DNA from: Paracidobacterium acidisoli
GTDB taxonomy: Bacteria > Acidobacteriota > Terriglobia > Terriglobales > Acidobacteriaceae
Direction: 5' to 3'
Length of the DNA: 64,000 nt
Assembly: GCF_003428625.2 (NCBI RefSeq)
Contig: NZ_QVQT02000002.1
Coordinates: 279,332 to 343,331, forward strand
Numbering within the stretch: position 1 is the stretch's first letter; each line of letters begins with the position of its first letter. Both the position numbers and the translations under genes were made by a program. This document shows positions 1 to 7,908 of the stretch, one piece after another. Under the pieces are notes generated by a model. The model saw only the letters and a program-made list of their open reading frames with translations. It was not told the origin of the DNA and made no database searches.

Positions 1-2
1 TG

Positions 3-530
3 GCGGGGCTGCTGGTCTTCGGCAGCTACGTTACGGCCAAAAACCAGATGGTGGCAAAGCAGGAAGCGGTCCACGAGGAGTGGTCGCAGGTGGATGTGGT
101 GCTGCAGCGGCGCGCGGACCTGATTCCCAACCTGGTGGCCACGGTGAAGGGCTACGCGCAGCATGAGGAGACGGTCTTCGGCGATGTGGACAAGGCGCGG
201 GAGGCTCTGCTGGGCGCGCACGATCCTCAGTCGAAGATTCAGGCGAACGGGCAGCTCGACGGCGCGCTGGGACGGCTGCTGGCGATCTCGGAGAATTATC
301 CGAACCTGAAGGCGGACCAGAATTTTCTGGCGCTGCAGGATCAGCTCGAAGGCAGCGAAAACCGCATCGCCGTGGAGCGGCGGCGCTACAACGAGACGCT
401 GCGCGACTACAACACCTTCATCCGGCAGTTTCCCAACAGCATCTGGGCGGGCGTAGCGGGCTTTCAGCCGGACAACGCGTACTTCCAGGCGAGTGAGGGA
501 TCGCGCCAGGCGCCTCAGGTCAAGTTCTGA
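3..530 (+). CDS. LemA family protein, 5' end outside the window
   Basis: The reading frame is open from base 3, so the start lies upstream; about 175 residues are visible. The first residues (AGLLVFGSYVTAKNQM) look like the end of the single N-terminal membrane anchor of LemA proteins. The next segment, with DVVLQRRADLIPNLVATVKG, is the most conserved LemA stretch (long helices, R-x-DLIPNLV). Later come NYPNLKADQNF and RRRYNETLRDYN, then a C-terminal IRQFPNSIWAG, all typical of the family. LemA proteins are small membrane-anchored helical bundles of poorly defined role, often next to TPM-domain genes. The start codon shown by a naive ORF search (48) is internal to the domain. Confidence 0.93.
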   Translation, partial: AGLLVFGSYVTAKNQMVAKQEAVHEEWSQVDVVLQRRADLIPNLVATVKGYAQHEETVFGDVDKAREALLGAHDPQSKIQANGQLDGALGRLLAISENYPNLKADQNFLALQDQLEGSENRIAVERRRYNETLRDYNTFIRQFPNSIWAGVAGFQPDNAYFQASEGSRQAPQVKF

Positions 531-560
531 GGCTGCGTCAGTTTGCGCCGGGCCTGGATA

Positions 561-2894
561 TCAGGGCTCGGGATGCATTTCGTATTCGAAGGGCGGCTCG
601 GCGCCCATCAGATAGCGGACAAAGTAATCCCAGCGGCGGCGTGTCATGTAAGCCGTGTCGGGGCCATAGCCGTGCTTCTGATTCGGCAGCAGAAGCAGGT
701 CGAAGTCTTTGTTGGCGCGGATGAGCGCGTCTACCACCAGCAGCGTGCTGTAAGGTGGCACGTTGTTGTCCATGGTGCCGTGCGCGAGCAGCAGATGGCC
801 TTTGAGATTTTTTGCGATGTTCTCATTGGCCTGGTTGTCGTAGTTCGTCGTGCCGTCAGGGTGCGTATCGAGCAGGCCGATCCACTTCTCGCCCCAGTCG
901 TCCTCATACTCGCGGTTGTCGTGGTTGCCGGATTCGGCGATGCCGGCTTTGAAGAAGTCCGGATACTGGAACATGGCGTCGGCGGTGGCGTTGCCTCCGC
1001 CGGAGTGGCCGTAGATGCCGGCGCGGCTGAGGTCGATCCACGGATAGCGCTGCGCGAGCTGCTTCATGCCGGTGATCTGATCGGGCAGTGTGTTGTCGCC
1101 CATGTTGCCGTACCAGGTCTCGTGGAATTTCTTCGAGCGCCAGGGCGTGCCCATGCCGTCGAGCTCGATGACGATGAAGCCAAGCTCGGCCAGCGCCTGG
1201 CAGTCGCCGCGTGAAGCGCGGAAGGAGCGCGTGCCGACGCTGCCGGTCTGCGGGCCGGGATAGATGTGATTGACGATGGGATATTTCCTCGACGGATCGA
1301 AGTGCGAGGGTTTGAACATCAGACCGTAGAGATCGGTGACGCCGTCGCGCGCCTTCACGGTAAAGGGAACCGGCGGGACCCATCCGGCGGCGAGCAGTTT
1401 TGTGATGCCGGTCTTCGAAAAGGTATCGGCCACATGCCCCTCGGTGTCGCGAACGACGGAGATGCCGGGACGGTCAGGCGTGGAGTACGAATCGGCAAAC
1501 CAGCGGCCAGAGGGCGAGGCGCTGATGTCGTGGTCGGCGTCTTCGGGCGAGAGCAGCTTCTGGCCGCTGCCGTCGAAGCGAATGCTGTAGAGCGCACGAT
1601 AGTAGGGGTCGCGTCCCGGCTCGCGTCCGTTGCCGATGAACCAGATTGTGCGGCTTTGGGGATCGACGGAGATCATCTGCGCGACGTTGCCTTCACCGCG
1701 GGTGATCTGATTTTTAAGCCGGCCGGTGGTCAGGGCGTAGAGGTAAAGCTGGCCCCAGTTGTCGCGCTCGGAGAACCAGATGACCTCGTTCGACTGCGGA
1801 AGATACTTCCAGTTGGCTTTGCCATTGCCGGATTCGTAGAAGGTCTTCACCGTCTCCTGCATCACGTCGCGGATCTCCCCGGTTGCGGCGTCGGCGATGC
1901 GGAGCCACTCCTGTTTGTGATCGCGCGAGGTGGAGATGAAGGCGAGGTGCGCGGAGTCGGGACTCCACTGCACGTCCTGCCAGTCGCCGCCGTGGCAGGC
2001 GAGATCGTCGCAGAGGGTGGAGCGGTGCTGATCGGGCGGCATTCTGAAGCGCACGACGCGGGGCACATCCACATCGATGACGACGCGCTGAATGGTGGTG
2101 ACGACGGCATCGCCGGGCAGCGGATACTTCCAGGCGCGCAGATGAGGATGGCCGATGCGGGTATCGACGAGATACATTTCGCCGTCGCCGCGCTGGTCCT
2201 GCTGATAGGTGGCGACCTTCTTCGAATCGGGCGACCAGACGACGACGGGGTTGTCACTCGAGCTCCAGCCGGCGTTGTCGGTCGCATAGCCGAAGTCCTT
2301 CACGCCATCGGTGGTGAGCTGCGTCTCCTGGCCGGTGGAGAGGTTGCGGACCCAGAGGTTCCAGTTGCGGATAAAGACGGCGCGCTTTCCGTCGGGCGAG
2401 ACGGAGGCGTTTTTCCTCCAGGTCTCCGCCTGTTTGTCGGAGGCGCAGGTATTGGAGGCCAGATCGCACTTCCAGGAGTGGTCGTCCACCTGAAAGGTTG
2501 CGGTCTTCGCGCCGGGGGCGAGGTCGAAGCCTTTGAGGGGCAGCGCGCCGGCAGTGAAGGACTGGCCGGTGGCCTTCGAGAGAGCGGCGGCGATGCGGGT
2601 GTGATCGAAGGCCGGCTTCGCGCTCTTTGCGGACGGATCGACGAGCATGATGCGCGCGCCCTCCGGCGTCATGGTGCTGTACCAGAAGCGCTCCGGCTCA
2701 GAACCCTGCGCCGGCAGCCAGGTCAGGTGCTCGACCGCGCCGTAGACCAGATTCGCGGTGTTGTAAGGCATGAACCGCTCGGCGTGGGCGTAGTCGGCGC
2801 TGGTGAGAGCGGGCGGCGCGGGCTGCTGCGCGAGGGCGAGAGGCGCGATTCCAAAGGCCAGCAGCAGGGTGGGAGCGACGAGTTCAGGCAGCAT
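561..2894 (-). CDS. Secreted dipeptidyl peptidase IV-type serine peptidase (S9B)
   Basis: A 777-residue protein with an N-terminal signal peptide (hydrophobic stretch ending ALAQQ). It has a beta-propeller-like N-terminal part (repeated VSPDGKRAVF, WSPDSKKVA and WSPDSAHLAF blades) and a C-terminal alpha/beta-hydrolase domain. The catalytic triad is visible as Ser631 in GHSGGG, Asp709 in HGTMDNNVPP and His741 in NQKHGYGP. The family removes X-Pro/X-Ala dipeptides from peptide N-termini, here probably in the periplasm or outside the cell. The motif has GHSGGG instead of the GWSYGG of eukaryotic DPP IV, so the exact substrate is open. It stands alone, convergent with the LemA gene. Confidence 0.9.
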   Translation of the reverse strand: MLPELVAPTLLLAFGIAPLALAQQPAPPALTSADYAHAERFMPYNTANLVYGAVEHLTWLPAQGSEPERFWYSTMTPEGARIMLVDPSAKSAKPAFDHTRIAAALSKATGQSFTAGALPLKGFDLAPGAKTATFQVDDHSWKCDLASNTCASDKQAETWRKNASVSPDGKRAVFIRNWNLWVRNLSTGQETQLTTDGVKDFGYATDNAGWSSSDNPVVVWSPDSKKVATYQQDQRGDGEMYLVDTRIGHPHLRAWKYPLPGDAVVTTIQRVVIDVDVPRVVRFRMPPDQHRSTLCDDLACHGGDWQDVQWSPDSAHLAFISTSRDHKQEWLRIADAATGEIRDVMQETVKTFYESGNGKANWKYLPQSNEVIWFSERDNWGQLYLYALTTGRLKNQITRGEGNVAQMISVDPQSRTIWFIGNGREPGRDPYYRALYSIRFDGSGQKLLSPEDADHDISASPSGRWFADSYSTPDRPGISVVRDTEGHVADTFSKTGITKLLAAGWVPPVPFTVKARDGVTDLYGLMFKPSHFDPSRKYPIVNHIYPGPQTGSVGTRSFRASRGDCQALAELGFIVIELDGMGTPWRSKKFHETWYGNMGDNTLPDQITGMKQLAQRYPWIDLSRAGIYGHSGGGNATADAMFQYPDFFKAGIAESGNHDNREYEDDWGEKWIGLLDTHPDGTTNYDNQANENIAKNLKGHLLLAHGTMDNNVPPYSTLLVVDALIRANKDFDLLLLPNQKHGYGPDTAYMTRRRWDYFVRYLMGAEPPFEYEMHPEP

Positions 2895-2918
2895 GAAAGC
2901 CTTCCGGCACAGAAAATG

Positions 2919-2946
2919 AAAAGGCTGCCGGTGGCGGCAGCCTTTT
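2919..2946 (-). terminator. Intrinsic terminator after the STAS gene
   Basis: An 11-bp perfect stem (AAAGGCTGCCG with CGGCAGCCTTT), loop GTGG, with A/T runs on both sides. It lies 32 bp past the stop of the minus-strand STAS gene. Because both flanks are A/T runs it could work in both directions. Confidence 0.75.
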
Positions 2947-2977
2947 TGAAACAGAGGAGTGGAGACCGGCTGCCGCT

Positions 2978-3328
2978 TCAGGCACGCGCGTAGGACGCGA
3001 TGGCGCTGGCCTCGTCGTCCTTGATGTCGAAGACGGTGTAGAGCTTGGTGATCTGCAGCAGGTCGTGCACCTTCTTGGTCAGGTTCAGGAGCTTCAGCTC
3101 GCCGCCCTGATTGCGTACGGTGGTGTACGCGCTGACCAGCTCACCGATGCCCGAGCTGTCGATGTAATTGACGTCTGCCAGGTTGAGCAGAATCTGCTTC
3201 TGTCCCCTGGACAGCAGATCGCGGACGGAGTCGCGCAGCATCACGCTGCCCTCGCCGAGAGTAATGCGTCCGCTCAGATCAAGAATGGTTACGCCGTCCA
3301 CCTGACGGGTCGTCACTTTCATGCTCAC
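2978..3328 (-). CDS. STAS-domain anti-sigma factor antagonist (RsbV/SpoIIAA-like)
   Basis: A 116-residue single STAS domain. The phosphorylatable serine motif is clear ([14 protein letters not shown]), preceded by the strand [15 protein letters not shown]. Proteins of this type bind the anti-sigma kinase when unphosphorylated and so free a sigma factor. The start chosen is GTG at 3328: AAGGAGG lies 9 bases before it. An ATG two codons later (3322) is the alternative. The gene follows the RsbW-like gene by 28 bases on the same strand, so the two are probably one transcript ending at the hairpin at 2919-2946. No sigma factor gene is adjacent. Confidence 0.9.
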   Translation of the reverse strand: MSMKVTTRQVDGVTILDLSGRITLGEGSVMLRDSVRDLLSRGQKQILLNLADVNYIDSSGIGELVSAYTTVRNQGGELKLLNLTKKVHDLLQITKLYTVFDIKDDEASAIASYARA

Positions 3329-3356
3329 GTAGAAAATCCTCCTTAACTGACTGCAA

Positions 3357-3797
3357 CTAATTTCCTGTTGGGGCGGCTCCCAGATGCTTGATCAGCGTCA
3401 GCTCAGTCCCGGGATGTAATTGCCTGAAGTGTACCTCATCCATGAACGATCGAATGAGGAAGATACCACGGCCTGAGCCACGCAGCAGATTCTCCGGCGC
3501 CAGCGGATCGGGAAGCGTTTCCGGGTCCAGTCCTTTGCCCTGGTCGGTGATGCGAATCACGAGATCTTTGCCGGTATTTTCAAATACGGCGGTGATGCGT
3601 TTGGACGGATCGTAGGCGTTGCCGTGGAGCACGGCGTTGACGGCCGCTTCGCGGACGGCCATGGTGATGCGGAAGATTTCGTCCTCTTCGATGCCGGCTT
3701 TTTTCGCCAGTTGCTCGGCGGTTGCCTCCACTTTATTCACGCTGTCGAGCGACGACTCCAGCGTGTAGGTGATGCGGCTTGCCTGTTGTCCGGTCAA
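3357..3797 (-). CDS. RsbW-like anti-sigma serine/threonine kinase
   Basis: A GHKL-type ATPase of about 146 residues. The N box ([18 protein letters not shown]), G1 box (DQGKGLDP) and G2 box ([16 protein letters not shown]) are all present, as in RsbW/SpoIIAB. Such proteins sequester a sigma factor or a partner and phosphorylate the STAS antagonist encoded just downstream. The start is uncertain. The domain begins right after TTG at 3797, which has GAGGAAGAG upstream. ATG at 3857 (GAGG six bases upstream) and GTG at 3914 would add 20 and 39 residues of low-complexity sequence. TTG is preferred because the extensions do not resemble the family. Confidence 0.85.
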   Translation of the reverse strand: MTGQQASRITYTLESSLDSVNKVEATAEQLAKKAGIEEDEIFRITMAVREAAVNAVLHGNAYDPSKRITAVFENTGKDLVIRITDQGKGLDPETLPDPLAPENLLRGSGRGIFLIRSFMDEVHFRQLHPGTELTLIKHLGAAPTGN

Positions 3798-4043
3798 ATG
3801 CTCTTCCTCATCGTTGCTGCATCGCGTTCCTGGAGCGTTTTCGGGCAATTTCCGCATCTCGGACCTCAGCGGCGTAACCCGTGCTGCCGCCTGCTGCGGC
3901 GACCCCGGAACCACTTTTCCTCGTACGTCGCAGTTTGCTTGCTGAGACCTTAGATGTCAAGCGAAGCGTGAGGGATTGTTTGCGGATCACAGAACTCACC
4001 GGAATATGCATGCCTGTTACACTCGGGCCGGGACCCTTGAAAA

Positions 4044-5297
4044 ATGCGGGATAAGCTGGCCATCAAAGCGCTGACGACTCTGCAGGGCACGCCCATCACG
4101 GACGTGGAGGGGCGGCTGCGCGGGCGTCTGAAGGATATTGCCGTGGGCACGGGCGCCGATGCGGGGCGCGTGGCCGGGCTGGTGCTGAAGACGCGCAACG
4201 GGCTCGAGGTGGTTCCGGCAAAGGAGCTGCGCTGGACGCCGAGCGGGGCTCTCGAGCTGCGTCCCGAGGCCACGCTGCGCGAGCTGAAGGGCGACGAGAA
4301 CTTCATCCTGCTGCGGCAGGACCTGCTGGACCGGCAGATCATCGATGTGCACGGGCGTAAGGTGGTCCGGGTGAACGATGTGGACCTGCAGTGGTTCACG
4401 ACGGGCAATGTCGAGGATCTGCGCGTCTCCGAGGTGGAGACGGGGCTGCGCGGCGCGCTGCGCCGGCTGCTGGCGGGGACGATGCCGAAGCGGACGATCG
4501 AGGCGCTGGTGCGGAAGATTCCGGCGCGGGTGATTCCCTGGCAGTTTGTCGACATGATCGAGGTCGATCCGGCGCGGCGGGTGAAGCTGCGCATCGAGCA
4601 CGAGCGGCTGGCGCAGCTGCACCCCTCCGATATCGCGGACATTCTGGAAAATCTTGCTCCGGCCGAGCGCGAGGCGGTGCTGACGACCCTCGACGAGGAA
4701 GTGGCCGCGGAGGCTCTGGAAGAGGTGGACCCGCGGCTGCAGAAGTCGCTGGTGGAGGCGCTGGATTCGGAGACGGCGGCGGGAATCGTCGAGGAGATGG
4801 ACCCGTCGGCGGCGGCCGACCTGCTGGCCGAGCTGCCCGATGAGCGGTCGGAGGCCATTCTCGAGGAGATGGACCCGGAGGAGCGGCAGGAGGTCGAGGA
4901 GCTGCTCGAATTCCGCGAGGACTCGGCCGCCGGGCGCATGACGACCGAGTACATCGCGGTCGCGCATACGGCCACGGTCGGCGATGCCATTCAGGCGCTG
5001 CGCGAGTTTGACGGCGATCCGGAGACGGTCACGGAGATTTATCTGATCGAGGAGAACGACACGCTGAAGGGTGTGGTTCCGCTGGCGCGGCTGGTGCTGG
5101 CGCGGCCGGAGACGCGGCTGAGCGTGCTGACGGAGCCGCACTTCATCTCCGTGCAGGGTGATGCGCACCAGAACGAGGTCGCGGAGCTCTTCGACAAATA
5201 CAACCTGCGCGCGCTGCCGGTGGTGAACGGAGCCGGAAAGCTGGTCGGAGCGATTGAGGCCGATCATGTGATCGCGTTTCTGCGGGGCAGCCATTAG
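4044..5297 (+). CDS. Stand-alone MgtE-type Mg2+ sensor: PRC-like barrels, MgtE_N, CBS pair, no membrane domain
   Basis: A 417-residue soluble protein. Residues ~1-160 look like two PRC-barrel-like units (QGTPITDVEGRLRGRLKDIAV; DRQIIDVHGRKVVRVNDV). Residues ~185-290 form the MgtE N-terminal superhelix (LHPSDIADILENL, LPDERSEAILEEMD, FREDSAAGRM). Residues ~295-415 are a CBS pair (NLRALPVVNGAGKLVGAIE). In the MgtE channel this N-CBS part binds Mg2+ in the cytosol and closes the pore. Here the pore domain is absent and the gene stops after CBS. It precedes an Nramp-like permease, with only a repeat-flanked pseudogene between them. A regulatory subunit for that permease is the likeliest role, by inference. 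Confidence 0.85.
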   Translation: MRDKLAIKALTTLQGTPITDVEGRLRGRLKDIAVGTGADAGRVAGLVLKTRNGLEVVPAKELRWTPSGALELRPEATLRELKGDENFILLRQDLLDRQIIDVHGRKVVRVNDVDLQWFTTGNVEDLRVSEVETGLRGALRRLLAGTMPKRTIEALVRKIPARVIPWQFVDMIEVDPARRVKLRIEHERLAQLHPSDIADILENLAPAEREAVLTTLDEEVAAEALEEVDPRLQKSLVEALDSETAAGIVEEMDPSAAADLLAELPDERSEAILEEMDPEERQEVEELLEFREDSAAGRMTTEYIAVAHTATVGDAIQALREFDGDPETVTEIYLIEENDTLKGVVPLARLVLARPETRLSVLTEPHFISVQGDAHQNEVAELFDKYNLRALPVVNGAGKLVGAIEADHVIAFLRGSH

Positions 5298-5340
5298 GGA
5301 TCAGGGATTAGCCATCAGCCATTAGCTGTCAGGGGTCGGG
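5298..5340. repeat. Left copy of an inverted repeat flanking the four-helix-bundle pseudogene
   Basis: The repeat starts directly after the stop codon of the Mg-sensor gene. It is made of short reiterated words (ATCAGGGATTAG, CCATCAG, CCATTAG). The core ATCAGGGATTAGCCATCAG matches the reverse complement of the right copy at 17 of 19 positions. Confidence 0.65.
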
Positions 5341-5420
5341 GATGATTCAGCATGCCTTCGGTAATGGACAGGATTTGCTGGAAGGGCTTTGAGGAATAAG
5401 CAGGAATTTATTTTTGAGGG

Positions 5421-5824
5421 ATGTCTGAGACAGCCTGCAAGCCCTCCTGCCGCGACCTTAAGTCTGGCAGCGTGTCATTCAGATGACCGTTGCGATTTAT
5501 CAACTCACTGCCGAGTTTCAGCGCGAAGAACTTTACAGCCTGGTCAGTCAGCTGCGGCATGCCGGTATTTCCACCGCGAGCAATATTGCTGAGGGCTGGG
5601 GACGGAATACGACCGGCGAGTATCGGCATTTCCTCGGGATGGCGCGCGGATCGAACTTCGAAATACAAACGCAGCTTGTGATCGCTCGGGAGCTCGGCTA
5701 TGGCGGCAGGGAAAAAATGATGAGAGCCGAAGAGCTTTCCCCGGAAGTCGGTAAGATGCTGGTAGTGATGATGAAAAAGCTCGAAACGACTCGCTCCTCC
5801 CCAACGTCCAATCATTTCTCTTAA
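5421..5824 (+). pseudogene. Four-helix-bundle (S23/IVP-type) protein, frameshifted near its 5' end
   Basis: From ATG 5483 a 113-residue frame encodes a four-helix-bundle protein (family hallmarks EELYSLVSQLRHA, SNIAEGWGRNTTGEY, LVIARELGYG). The family normally begins with a D-L-x-V-W-Q motif. Here RDLK (5451-5462) lies in the frame opened by ATG 5421, while VWQRVIQ (5462-5482) lies in the frame of ATG 5483, directly after a TAA. One lost base near 5459-5462 explains both. Re-initiation at 5483 would lose only the start of helix 1, so a working short protein is possible. These proteins occur as insertions in 23S rRNA genes and as stand-alone genes of unknown role. Confidence 0.7.
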
Positions 5825-5855
5825 TAAGTGCTGACTGTCACCTGTGGAGCGTTTT

Positions 5856-5915
5856 TCTGATCGCTGATCTTAATCCCTGATCGCTAATCCCTAACCCCTG
5901 ATGGCTCATTCCTGA
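5856..5915. repeat. Right copy of the inverted repeat flanking the four-helix-bundle pseudogene
   Basis: Contains the words CTGATCGCTGATC, TAATCCCTGATCGC and TAATCCCTAACCCCTGATGG, which are inverted versions of the left copy at 5298-5340. It runs up to the start codon of the Nramp-like gene and leaves that gene without a recognisable ribosome binding site. Confidence 0.65.
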
Positions 5916-7159
5916 TGCTGAAACGCTGGAGAACCCGGATCGTGCTGTTCCTCGCTGTGCTGGGGCCGGGGTTCATCACCGCCAATGTGGACAACGATCC
6001 CAACGGCATCCTGACCTATTCGCAGTCGGGAGCGCAGTACGGCTACACGCTGCTGTGGACGATGATTCCGATCACGCTGGCGCTGATCGTGATTCAGGAG
6101 ATGTGCGCGCGCATGGGCGCGGTGACGGGCAAGGGTCTGAGCGACCTGATCCGCGAAGAATTCGGGTTGCGGGCGACGACGATCGTGATGTTCCTGCTGG
6201 TGCTGGTGAACTTCGGCAATGTGATCGGCGAGTTCTCCGGCATTGCGGGCAGCCTGGAGCTGTTTCACGTCAGCAAATACATTGCGGTGCCGGTCTGCGC
6301 GGTCCTGGTGTGGCTGCTGGCCGTGCGCGGCGACTACAAGAGCGTCGAAAAGGTCTTTCTGGCGGCGTCGGTCTTCTACTTCGCCTACATCATCGCCGGA
6401 GTGCTCTCCGGGCCGAGCTGGCATACGGCGTGGGTGGCGACGGTGCGGCTGCCCTCGCACACGGTATGGCGCGAGAGCGGATACATCCTGATGGTGGTGA
6501 GCGTGATCGGGACGACGATTGCGCCGTGGATGCAGTTCTATCTGCAGTCGTCGATCGTGGAGAAGGGCGTTACGGCAAAGACCTACGCTGCCTCGCGGCT
6601 CGATGTGATCGTGGGATCGATCTTCACCGATGTGGTGGCGTGGTTCATCATCGTGGCCTGCGCGGCGACGCTGTGGGCGCATGGAATGGGAGCGATTCAG
6701 GACCCGGCCGATGCCGCGGAGGCGATGAAGCCGCTGGCGGGCTCGTGGTCGTTTCTGCTCTTCGCCTTCGGCCTCTTCAATGCGGGCTTCTTTTCCGCCT
6801 CGGTGCTGCCGCTGTCGACCGCTTACGTGGTCTGCGAGGGCCTGGGGCTGGAGTCAGGCGTCGACAAGCGCTGGAACGAGGCTCCGTTCTTTTACTGGCT
6901 CTATACGCTGCTGATCGCGGGCGGCGCGGCGGTGGTGCTGATTCCGAACTTCCCGCTGGTGAAGTGGGCGATCGAGTCGCAGGCGCTCAACGGGATTCTG
7001 CTGCCGGTAGTCATCATTTACATGCTGCTGCTGATCAACCGCAAGGACCTGATGGGCGAGCACGTGAACTCACGCTGGTTCAATGCGATCGCCTGGGCCA
7101 CGGCGGTGATCGTGATCGGCCTGTCGGTGATGCTGATGGTGCAGCAGTTCAGAGGATAG
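5915..7159 (+). CDS. Nramp-related divalent metal transporter, probable Mg2+-type selectivity
   Basis: A 414-residue membrane protein with about eleven hydrophobic segments and the SLC11/Nramp fold. TM1 carries GPGFITANVDNDPNG followed by the Nramp-like SGAQYGYTLLW. The classical TM1 motif DPGN is here DNDPNG. The TM6 motif MPH, whose methionine selects Mn/Fe, is replaced by TIAPWMQFY. Nramp-related transporters lacking that methionine include Mg2+ carriers, and the nearby gene is an MgtE-type Mg sensor, so Mg2+ transport is the preferred inference over Mn2+/Fe2+. The ATG at 5915 lies at the edge of an inverted repeat and has no Shine-Dalgarno sequence. Confidence 0.88.
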   Translation: MLKRWRTRIVLFLAVLGPGFITANVDNDPNGILTYSQSGAQYGYTLLWTMIPITLALIVIQEMCARMGAVTGKGLSDLIREEFGLRATTIVMFLLVLVNFGNVIGEFSGIAGSLELFHVSKYIAVPVCAVLVWLLAVRGDYKSVEKVFLAASVFYFAYIIAGVLSGPSWHTAWVATVRLPSHTVWRESGYILMVVSVIGTTIAPWMQFYLQSSIVEKGVTAKTYAASRLDVIVGSIFTDVVAWFIIVACAATLWAHGMGAIQDPADAAEAMKPLAGSWSFLLFAFGLFNAGFFSASVLPLSTAYVVCEGLGLESGVDKRWNEAPFFYWLYTLLIAGGAAVVLIPNFPLVKWAIESQALNGILLPVVIIYMLLLINRKDLMGEHVNSRWFNAIAWATAVIVIGLSVMLMVQQFRG

Positions 7160-7353
7160 GGAACAGAGTACAGGTCGCAGGGCACAGAAAAACCGGGCCG
7201 CCTTCTGAAATTACACAGTCCACTTTCAATCGTTACCGGCGATCCAGGAATGTCTGCGCTGGATACCCGGGCGCGGGATGCGTCTGGATGTATTTGGCCA
7301 TGACCGGGGTGCTGGCTTTTCTGCGCCCTGCGCGCTGAGCCCTGCGTCCTGTT
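7160..7353. repeat. Intergenic region bounded by inverted CAGGGC-type repeats
   Basis: The left arm (7160-7195) begins directly after the Nramp stop and contains CGCAGGGCACAGAAAA. The right arm (7312-7353) contains, on the other strand, CGCAGGGCGCAGAAAA. The same words build the larger palindrome at 24697-24863. The space between holds no coding sequence that could be supported. It separates convergent genes and may help terminate both. Confidence 0.55.
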
Positions 7354-7794
7354 TCACAGCAGCTTGCCTGCGGCCAGATCCCGTACCAGGTCGCGGTCGG
7401 CGGCGAGGAAGTCGTAGGTGGGCAGATCGCGAAGGTCGACCCAGCGGATTTCCTGAAAGATGCGGTTGACGATCTCGTCTTCAAACTGGTGCACGGCGAA
7501 GAATTGCAGATCGACGGCTCCGCCGTTGCGGTAGGTGTGGCGGGTGCGGGCGACGAGGGTGCCGATGGTGGCGTGAATGCCCAGCTCCTCATTCAGCTCG
7601 CGGACGAGGGCCTCTTCAGGGCCTTCGCCGGGCTCGATCTTGCCGCCGGGAAACTCCCATTTCAGGGCCATGGCCTGATCGGGGCGGCGCTGGCAGGCCA
7701 GAACCTGGCCGCCGCGCAGGATGAGCGCAGCCACCACAAAGCGGATGGACTTAGCCTCTCCGGTCGAACCGTTCTCTGTGCCGATGCTCTCCAT
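7354..7794 (-). CDS. mutT: MutT-type Nudix hydrolase (8-oxo-dGTP diphosphatase)
   Basis: A 146-residue Nudix protein. The Nudix box is complete at residues ~50-73 (GGKIEPGEG, then EALVRELNEELGI), with the metal-binding R-E-L-x-E-E-L. The segment WEFPGGKIEPGE and the C-terminal RWVDLRDLPTYDFLAADRDLV are typical of MutT enzymes, which remove oxidised dGTP from the nucleotide pool. Length matches the family. The gene is monocistronic or the first of a loose minus-strand group, and the repeat region at 7160-7353 lies past its stop. A related Nudix activity cannot be excluded. Confidence 0.87.
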   Translation of the reverse strand: MESIGTENGSTGEAKSIRFVVAALILRGGQVLACQRRPDQAMALKWEFPGGKIEPGEGPEEALVRELNEELGIHATIGTLVARTRHTYRNGGAVDLQFFAVHQFEDEIVNRIFQEIRWVDLRDLPTYDFLAADRDLVRDLAAGKLL

Positions 7795-7908
7795 GCAACC
7801 ACTAGTTTAGACGCAGACGCTGCAAAAGCGGTGCAATCGGCCGAACAGAGGGATACATGGCGCCGAGGCGGCCGTGTGCCGGGCTCCAGTAACTAAGCCC
7901 TGTGGCGG

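Noticed and set aside
543..1214. 223-residue plus-strand frame opposite the DPP-IV gene
   Set aside because: Antisense shadow of a clearly coding gene; no family features, repetitive Val/Ala content.
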